From NCBI RefSeq assembly GCF_011634895.1, contig NZ_SIRR01000025.1:62001-126000 (forward strand): a stretch of 64,000 bases of DNA, written 5' to 3'. The first letter of the stretch is position 1, and each line of letters starts with the position of its first letter. This DNA comes from Rheinheimera pleomorphica. GTDB taxonomy: Bacteria; Pseudomonadota; Gammaproteobacteria; Enterobacterales; Alteromonadaceae. Below the pieces are notes generated by a model. The model was not told the DNA's origin. It was given only the letters and a program-made list of their open reading frames with translations, and searched no databases. Shown piece after piece: positions 58,379 to 64,000 of the stretch. The translations under genes and the position numbers were made by a program.

Positions 58379-59422
58379 GTGGCAGTATTTAATCATTCTG
58401 AATTCGATAATCATGAACAAGTGGTGTTCTGCAGCGATGCCGAAACCGGCTTAAAAGCTATTATTGCTGTACACAGCACTGCCCTGGGCCCTGCTGTAGG
58501 TGGCTGCCGTTTATGGGATTACGCCTCTGACGAAGCCGCGCTGAATGACGTCCTGCGCTTATCCCGCGGCATGACCTATAAAAACGCGATGGCCGGCCTG
58601 CCTCTTGGTGGCGGTAAATCGGTGATTATCGGCAACGCCAAAAACATCAAATCTGAAGCACTGTTTCGAGCCTTTGGTCGCATGATCCACCGGCTGTCTG
58701 GTAGCTACTACAGTGCTGAAGACGTCAATATCACCACCGGTGATATTATGATTGTTAACAAAGAAACTCCTTATGTCGCCGGCCTGGAAGGTAAAAGCGG
58801 TAATCCGGCACCTTTTACCGCCCTGGGTACCTACCGTGGTATTAAAGCAGCGGCCAAACACCAGTTTGGTTCAGATGATCTAGCCGGCAAAACGGTCGCC
58901 ATTCAAGGCCTGGGCAGTGTTGGTTTTTACCTGTGTGAACATTTACATAAAGACGGCGCAAAGTTAATCGTGACTGATATCAATCAGGATGCTGTACAGC
59001 GTGCGGTGGAAAAATTCGCGGCGGTAGCCGTAGACTTGGAACAAATATACGCCGTTGATGCTGATATTTACGCCCCATGCGCCCTGGGAGCCACTATCAA
59101 CGACGATACCCTGCCACAATTAAAAGCCCGTATCGTGGCCGGTTGTGCCAATAACCAGTTAAAAGAAGCCCGTCATGGCGAAGCGCTGCGCCAGCTCGGC
59201 ATTTTATACGCGCCGGACTATGTCATTAATGCCGGCGGTATTATTAATGTGGCCTTTGAAATGCGCCCTGAGGGCTACTCTGAGCAAGAGTCAACCGCCA
59301 AAGTGATGGCCATTTATGACACCCTGTTGAATATCTTCCAGCGTGCAGATGCTGAACAACAACCGACCAGCGTGGTAGCCGATTTAATGGCGCAGGAAAT
59401 TATCCGCCGCGGCAAAGTCTGA
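58379..59422 (+). CDS. Leucine/Glu/Phe/Val dehydrogenase family amino-acid dehydrogenase
   Basis: 347 residues starting at a GTG with GGAG 10 bp upstream. The catalytic Lys regions are LSRGMTYKNAMAGLPLGGGKSV (read as MTYKNAMAG and LPLGGGKSV), with Asp in SAEDVNITT, and the NAD site is GLGSVGFYLCEHL. This size and IHSTALGPAVGGCRLWDY-like start (HSTALGPAVGG) fit leucine dehydrogenase. It deaminates branched-chain amino acids with NAD+ to 2-keto acids. It ends with a terminator shared with the patatin gene. Confidence 0.93.
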   Translation: MAVFNHSEFDNHEQVVFCSDAETGLKAIIAVHSTALGPAVGGCRLWDYASDEAALNDVLRLSRGMTYKNAMAGLPLGGGKSVIIGNAKNIKSEALFRAFGRMIHRLSGSYYSAEDVNITTGDIMIVNKETPYVAGLEGKSGNPAPFTALGTYRGIKAAAKHQFGSDDLAGKTVAIQGLGSVGFYLCEHLHKDGAKLIVTDINQDAVQRAVEKFAAVAVDLEQIYAVDADIYAPCALGATINDDTLPQLKARIVAGCANNQLKEARHGEALRQLGILYAPDYVINAGGIINVAFEMRPEGYSEQESTAKVMAIYDTLLNIFQRADAEQQPTSVVADLMAQEIIRRGKV

Positions 59423-59445
59423 TCCAAGCTCGGGCTATCAACCTC

Positions 59446-59471
59446 AAGCCACTGCGTGCAGTGGCTTTTTA
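59446..59471. terminator. Bidirectional terminator
   Basis: AAGCCACTG and CAGTGGCTT pair around CGTG with a following T-run; between the dehydrogenase and the convergent patatin gene. Confidence 0.85.
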
Positions 59472-59472
59472 T

Positions 59473-60315
59473 TTACTGTCGAAACAGCTCCGCTAGTTTT
59501 AGAGGCACGATACTGGTTGCCGTATCATAGCCTGCATCATACAACATTTGTTTTTGTTCCATGCTCATAGCAAAATCAACGGATGATACCGCGCCGGTAT
59601 TTACCACTATGGTATTGTGCCAATGTTCGGCATGAACGTACTCGCGTGACACGGCACTCATAAAGGTACGGATCAGCATAAAAATGTACGACACCAATGG
59701 AAAATAACGCCCCGGACGCAGCGGTTTGGCTTCAGCATCACTTTTTAATCGAAAGCAAATCAGCGGTAACCCTGCGCCAGACCAGTCATGGTGCAAGGCA
59801 TCTTCAGACAAAATAACCCCATCGGTCATAATGTGGTTTTCAAAGGCCTGAAAAGAAAAAAACAGCGGGATCGACATTGAAAACCGCACCGCTTTAGAGA
59901 CCTTTAAATCAGGCGTCAATTGGCGGTTAAACACCACAGGTCCGCCACCATTGATATCGGTGGCCAGTACATGTAAGTCATACGCTAAGCTGGCAAAGGT
60001 AGCGCCCTGTAACTGCTTATCCAGCCATAACTCAAGTTTATTGCCATTGCACAAACCGCCACTGCGCAGTAACGACGTAAAAGAAAAGCTCCAGAACTGC
60101 CTGAAATCGGTCTGCAGTGCCAGCGCTTTAATGTCCTGCAAGCTCCAGCCGCTGGCATACAGGGCGGCAACAATACTGCCACCCGAGACACCAACCAGAT
60201 GACGGAAGTGAAATCCCATATCCTTCAGTGCCTGCAATATACCGATATAACAGCTTAAACGGGTTCCACCACCAGAAAATATTGGCACGACTTCAGCATT
60301 CGTTCGGGTTTGCAT
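59473..60315 (-). CDS. Patatin-like phospholipase family protein
   Basis: 280 residues. The oxyanion motif is FSGGGTRLS (13-21), the nucleophile is Ser45 in GVSGGS (GxSxG), and the dyad Asp is in MTDGVIL. No signal peptide is seen, so it is a cytoplasmic or membrane-associated lipid acyl hydrolase. An AGGATGA site lies 8 bp upstream of the ATG. It is divergent from a periplasmic protease gene; 143 bp lie between them. Confidence 0.88.
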   Translation of the reverse strand: MQTRTNAEVVPIFSGGGTRLSCYIGILQALKDMGFHFRHLVGVSGGSIVAALYASGWSLQDIKALALQTDFRQFWSFSFTSLLRSGGLCNGNKLELWLDKQLQGATFASLAYDLHVLATDINGGGPVVFNRQLTPDLKVSKAVRFSMSIPLFFSFQAFENHIMTDGVILSEDALHHDWSGAGLPLICFRLKSDAEAKPLRPGRYFPLVSYIFMLIRTFMSAVSREYVHAEHWHNTIVVNTGAVSSVDFAMSMEQKQMLYDAGYDTATSIVPLKLAELFRQ

Positions 60316-60458
60316 GCAAGCGTCATCCTTAAACCTAACTCATCTCTGTTAGTATGGGATAAAATGCATCTTATGCCAGACATTGCTACAGCTATTTCAG
60401 TTAATCTGGGCTAAGATAATGCAATAACACAATAACTTAGATAGGGACTGTCTGATTT

Positions 60459-61199
60459 ATGTTGAACGTTTTGCTGTGCCTGATACTGGGTTTATTCTGG
60501 CTATCGCCTGCCCTGGCGGCACTACCGGATACCATTGCCCGGGTAAAACCCTCGGTAGTTGCTATTGGTATCCACAGCCCGTTGGGCGCCCCCAGGATAC
60601 GCCTTATTGGTACCGGTTTTGTCATCAGCGATGGTAAAAAAGTGGTCACCAACTACCATGTTATCGCTCCAACCTTAAATAGCAGCAGAAATGAGCAGTA
60701 TGTTGTTTTGTCTGGCTCTGCAGATAAGGTACAAATTCATCCTATCGTCAGCAATCGTAACGACCCAACGTACGATTTAGCAGTGCTGAGCATAGATGCC
60801 AATTTACCGGCGCTAACGCTCTCAGCTGCTGCGCTTAAGCCTGAGGGCACTGAAATTGCTTTTACCGGTTTTCCAATCACTGCGGTGCTGGGGCTTTATC
60901 CGGCAACACACAGAGGTATTATCTCTGCCGTGACGCCTATTGCTATTCCGGCAGATAATTCTGGCCAGTTGCAGGCAGCGGCGTTACGACGCTTGAAACA
61001 GCCTTATATGGTGTATCAGCTGGATGCCACGGCTTACCCGGGTAATAGCGGCAGCCCGCTGTACCATGCCAGTTCCGGCGAGGTTATTGGCGTTATCAAT
61101 AAAGTGTACGTAAAATCAACACGAGAGGCAGTATTAAGTGATCCCAGTGCCATCACTTATGCTATTCCGATCCGGTTTCTGCTGCCTTTGCTGCAATAG
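60459..61199 (+). CDS. Periplasmic trypsin-like serine protease
   Basis: 246 residues with a signal peptide (cleavage after ALA, residue 20). The chymotrypsin-fold triad is His67 (TNYHVIAP), Asp106 (TYDLAVLSI) and Ser197 (GNSGSP). It lacks a PDZ domain, so it resembles a minimal DegP-type protease. It lies 44 bp upstream of prsK on the same strand and may be part of the same transcript; in PEP-CTERM/XrtA genomes such a gene often precedes prsK, but I recall this only loosely. Confidence 0.85.
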   Translation: MLNVLLCLILGLFWLSPALAALPDTIARVKPSVVAIGIHSPLGAPRIRLIGTGFVISDGKKVVTNYHVIAPTLNSSRNEQYVVLSGSADKVQIHPIVSNRNDPTYDLAVLSIDANLPALTLSAAALKPEGTEIAFTGFPITAVLGLYPATHRGIISAVTPIAIPADNSGQLQAAALRRLKQPYMVYQLDATAYPGNSGSPLYHASSGEVIGVINKVYVKSTREAVLSDPSAITYAIPIRFLLPLLQ

Positions 61200-61243
61200 A
61201 TGCGGTTGTTGTTAGCTGTAGTACGTAATACGGATTTGACATC

Positions 61244-63268
61244 ATGCAAATATTGACTGAACTGGCACTGGACAAAATTGGCTTTGCCCTGGCGGCGCTG
61301 AGTTATTTGTTGTTTTTGTTACTGCTGCTGGTTACCCGTACTAAAAGCTTGTCCCGGTTATTATTGCTAAGCTGGACGCTTATTAGCGTGCTGTGGGCAG
61401 CATATTATGCCTACAGCAGCGCACAACCCTACAGTAATCCGCTATCTGTGCTATTAGAGCTTAGCCGCAACCTTGTCTTACTGTTGTTTCTGCTTGCAGC
61501 ATTGGGGGATAAAGCCCAAAGCATAAATCAGTTTATCCGCAATAAACAGGTCCTGCTGTTAAGCGCTGCTGTGCTGCTCTGGTATGCGGCCACTGCGCAG
61601 CAATGGGTTTCTGCTAATCTGCTTTTTACCGGCAGCCTAGTACTATGCGTGCTGCAACTGGCTCTGCTTGAAGCAATATACCGCAAAGCGGCAGACAACC
61701 GTTGGCAATATAAACCGCTGGTGTTCAGTATCAGCATCGCTTTGTTATTTGATTTTGTTTTACTAGCAGAATCAGCATTGTTTGGTCAGGCAGATAACCA
61801 GTTTTGGGCCGCGCGCGGTTTTGTCTACGCCGCCATGGTGCCTTTTATTATCGTCGCTGTACGCCGTATACAAGCCTGGGGCATTAGTGTTTATGTCAGC
61901 CGTGATATCGTGCTACAAAGCTCATTGGTGCTGGCGTCTGGCCTGTACCTGTGCCTGATTGGCATTGCAGGCTTCTATATTCGTTATATCGGTGGCAACT
62001 GGTCTAGCTTAGTACAAACTACCTTCCTGGCACTGGGTTTTGCCGCCCTGGCGTTAATGCTGTTTTCAGGCGCTGTGCGCCGGCGTTTTCGTGTTTTTAT
62101 TGAAAAGCATTTTTTTGCCAACAAATTTGATTACCGGCAAAAATGGCTGGAGCTGACCCAACACTTGCGTCAGGTTGATCTGAGTAGCGCTGAGCAGTAC
62201 GACACCATTTTGCAAGCATGCCTTAATGCCATTGGTTACAGCCGCGGCTGCCTGGTGCGTATCATCGATAATAGCATTCTGCAGCAACTTGCCTGTGTAA
62301 ACCGCCAGCCACTATCCGACGATGAAGAATGTCTGATCCAGCGCTATATCAGTCGCTATGCCAGCCAACATTGGTTAGTTGATTTATCAGACCATAAAGA
62401 TGGTTTCGCCAGCGCTCAGTCTGATCTTACTGCTATAGATATTCAACTTATGTTACCCATACATTCGGATGGCCAACTGTGGGGTTTATGCCTGATTAAT
62501 GCGCCAGAAGTGGATAAACAGCAACTTAACTGGGAACTACGTGATTACCTGATGCTGGTGACAGAGCAAATTTCCAGCTATCTATTGTTAATGCAAGCAA
62601 GCAAAGCGTTAAGTGAGAATGCGCAGTTTGCCGCTTTTAGCCGCATGTCAGCGTTCGTCGTGCATGATCTTAAAAATGTAAAGGCACAAATCGATCTTAT
62701 TCTGACCAACAGCATCAAGCATAAAACCAACCCTGAATTTATTGCAGATACCTTTGACACCCTAAATGCTATGCAGCAACGTCTGGCTAATATGCTCAGC
62801 CAGCTTGCCAACAAACGTACCAGCGCTGCTGATGCTTCAACCTTTAGTGTAACCGAGCTGATACAGCAGGTGATTACGCAGCGCTGCGCCGGTAAACGGC
62901 CACTGCCGCAACTGATTAGTCGCGATGACGTTCAGCTATCGCTGAATAAAGAACGTTTCGCCAGCGTGTTATATCATTTGATAGACAATGCACAACATGC
63001 TACGCCAGACGATGGCAGCATCACACTTCAGCTCAAACTAGAGCAACAGCAGATGTCTCTGAGTATTAGTGATACCGGTTGTGGCATGTCAGAGCAATTT
63101 ATCCGGCAACGTTTGTTTAAACCTTTTGATTCAACAAAGGGCAACTCAGGTATGGGCGTAGGTGCCTATGATGCGCTACACTTTGCACAACAACATAATG
63201 GCCAGCTACTGGTAAACAGCCAGGAAGGTATCGGAACTACCTTTACCTTGCAGCTTCCTTTACACTAA
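61244..63268 (+). CDS. prsK: PrsK-type sensor histidine kinase
   Basis: 674 residues. Eight or so hydrophobic helices fill the first ~280 residues, followed by a GAF-like domain (about 300-440, [17 protein letters not shown]), a DHp helix with [15 protein letters not shown] (His near 472) and an HATPase domain with [20 protein letters not shown] and [12 protein letters not shown]. This architecture is that of PrsK, the kinase paired with PrsR in exosortase/PEP-CTERM systems. It is followed 34 bp later by the cognate sigma-54 regulator. Confidence 0.88.
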   Translation: MQILTELALDKIGFALAALSYLLFLLLLLVTRTKSLSRLLLLSWTLISVLWAAYYAYSSAQPYSNPLSVLLELSRNLVLLLFLLAALGDKAQSINQFIRNKQVLLLSAAVLLWYAATAQQWVSANLLFTGSLVLCVLQLALLEAIYRKAADNRWQYKPLVFSISIALLFDFVLLAESALFGQADNQFWAARGFVYAAMVPFIIVAVRRIQAWGISVYVSRDIVLQSSLVLASGLYLCLIGIAGFYIRYIGGNWSSLVQTTFLALGFAALALMLFSGAVRRRFRVFIEKHFFANKFDYRQKWLELTQHLRQVDLSSAEQYDTILQACLNAIGYSRGCLVRIIDNSILQQLACVNRQPLSDDEECLIQRYISRYASQHWLVDLSDHKDGFASAQSDLTAIDIQLMLPIHSDGQLWGLCLINAPEVDKQQLNWELRDYLMLVTEQISSYLLLMQASKALSENAQFAAFSRMSAFVVHDLKNVKAQIDLILTNSIKHKTNPEFIADTFDTLNAMQQRLANMLSQLANKRTSAADASTFSVTELIQQVITQRCAGKRPLPQLISRDDVQLSLNKERFASVLYHLIDNAQHATPDDGSITLQLKLEQQQMSLSISDTGCGMSEQFIRQRLFKPFDSTKGNSGMGVGAYDALHFAQQHNGQLLVNSQEGIGTTFTLQLPLH

Positions 63269-63302
63269 GCCGGTTTATTGCCGTAACAACAGGGATTGTT
63301 TA

Positions 63303-64000
63303 ATGAAGACTGTATTAGTCATAGAAGATGATATTGGCATTCAAAAACAGCTGAAATGGAGTCTGAGCGACTATGAATTAGTGTTTGCGCAGGACAGAGC
63401 CTCAGCGTTAACACAGTTGCGTCGCTACGAGCCTGACGTTGTCACATTGGATCTCGGGCTGCCGCCAGACCCGGCTAACGCCAGCGAGGGGCTAGCCTGT
63501 CTAAACGACATCCTTGCTGTCCAGCCAGACTGCAAAGTCATTGTCATTACCGGCAGCACAGATAACGAACACGCGTTAAAAGCTATTGCACTGGGTGCCT
63601 ATGACTACTATCAAAAGCCGGTTAACCCCGATGTGCTGAATATCATCTTAGCCCGGGCGTTCAAAATTAGTGAGCTTGAAGCTGAAAACCGGGCTTTAAA
63701 AACAGCCAATCTTGGCAACAACGATATTATCGGCAATAGCGATGCCATTTTAAAAGCATGCCGCACAGTGGAAAAAATCGCCCCCACTGAGATTACCACC
63801 TTGCTGCTGGGAGAAAGCGGTACCGGTAAGGAAGTATTTGCCCGCGCCATTCACAAGCAAAGCCCCCGCATAAAAAAGCCTTTCGTGGCTATCAATTGCG
63901 CATCGATACCAGAGAACCTGCTGGAAAGCGAGTTATTTGGCTATGAAAAAGGTGCCTTTACCGGCGCGAATAAAACCACGCTGGGCAAAATAGAATGTGC
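63303..64000 (+). CDS. prsR: PrsR-type sigma-54 response regulator, N-terminal part (cut by window end)
   Basis: The first 232 codons are visible; the gene continues past 64000. The receiver domain has the Asp in [10 protein letters not shown] and the Lys in YYQKPVNP. The AAA+ domain begins at [19 protein letters not shown], with Walker A GESGTGKE and an intact GAFTGA loop, so the sigma-54 contact is normal here, unlike the regulator at 3560. It pairs with the kinase just upstream. In PEP-CTERM systems PrsR drives exopolysaccharide and exosortase genes. Confidence 0.9.
   Translation, partial: MKTVLVIEDDIGIQKQLKWSLSDYELVFAQDRASALTQLRRYEPDVVTLDLGLPPDPANASEGLACLNDILAVQPDCKVIVITGSTDNEHALKAIALGAYDYYQKPVNPDVLNIILARAFKISELEAENRALKTANLGNNDIIGNSDAILKACRTVEKIAPTEITTLLLGESGTGKEVFARAIHKQSPRIKKPFVAINCASIPENLLESELFGYEKGAFTGANKTTLGKIEC

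Overview
The window reads as chromosome from a gammaproteobacterium of the Alteromonadales/Chromatiaceae group; the Rheinheimera-Alishewanella-Arsukibacterium neighbourhood is the best fit. This is inferred from gene content and order: aat-bpt-infA beside clpA/clpS/cspD, mnmA-hflD-purB followed by the uL16 hydroxylase gene, tamA-tamB, a monomeric isocitrate dehydrogenase, small gammaproteobacterial families (DUF1840, DUF3718, DUF3025, DUF4826), and a PrsK/PrsR two-component pair. Base composition is near 50% G+C with dense coding. I see no prophage, insertion sequence, CRISPR array, rRNA or tRNA gene.

Layout. 1-6200: an ABC-type exporter (adaptor, ATPase, two FtsX-like permeases) followed without gaps by a sigma-54 response regulator and its histidine kinase. 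6190-6735: a truncated TPR gene. 6736-9342: DUF1840, glycerol kinase and a pyroglutamyl-peptidase homologue that has lost its catalytic Cys and His. 9386-10052: a sigma-70 promoter, a cyclic-di-GMP-I riboswitch and a small secreted DUF3718 protein, closed by a terminator. 10063-12500 (minus): DUF1289, MgtC-like and a CPA2 antiporter. 12639-18672: a TolB-propeller amidohydrolase, a small lipoprotein, an FG-GAP protein and a solute-binding protein. 18803-22478: arginine succinyltransferase-pathway genes (astC, astA, a DUF1338 gene) with a divergent Lrp/AsnC regulator. 22515-25189: DUF3025 and asparagine synthetase B. 25249-29983 (minus): an RND efflux adaptor and pump, the pump carrying an unusual C-terminal DUF805 domain.

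30446-37622: a CBM48 protein, a FabH-like synthase, and tamA/tamB for outer-membrane assembly. 37619-43261: cmoM, a Nif3-like protein, a lysine/alanine-rich small protein, a glycosyltransferase, a hemolysin-III family protein and a secreted subtilisin-like protease. 43690-49510: trxB, then an N-degron cluster in which Aat and Bpt add the N-terminal degron residue and ClpS/ClpA recognise and unfold the substrate, with infA and cspD. 49592-59422: isocitrate dehydrogenase, rluE, a NudJ-like Nudix hydrolase, mnmA, hflD, purB, the uL16 hydroxylase, DUF4826 and a leucine-dehydrogenase-type enzyme. 59473-64000: a patatin-like lipase, a periplasmic trypsin-like protease, and prsK/prsR, the last cut by the window end.

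The most notable items are the pump-DUF805 fusion with a sharp drop in G+C, the pseudo-peptidase with precise replacement of two catalytic residues, the riboswitch-controlled secreted protein, and the sigma-54 activator with a GAYSGA loop in place of GAFTGA. Nothing in the window is clearly a wholly new defence or mobile system.
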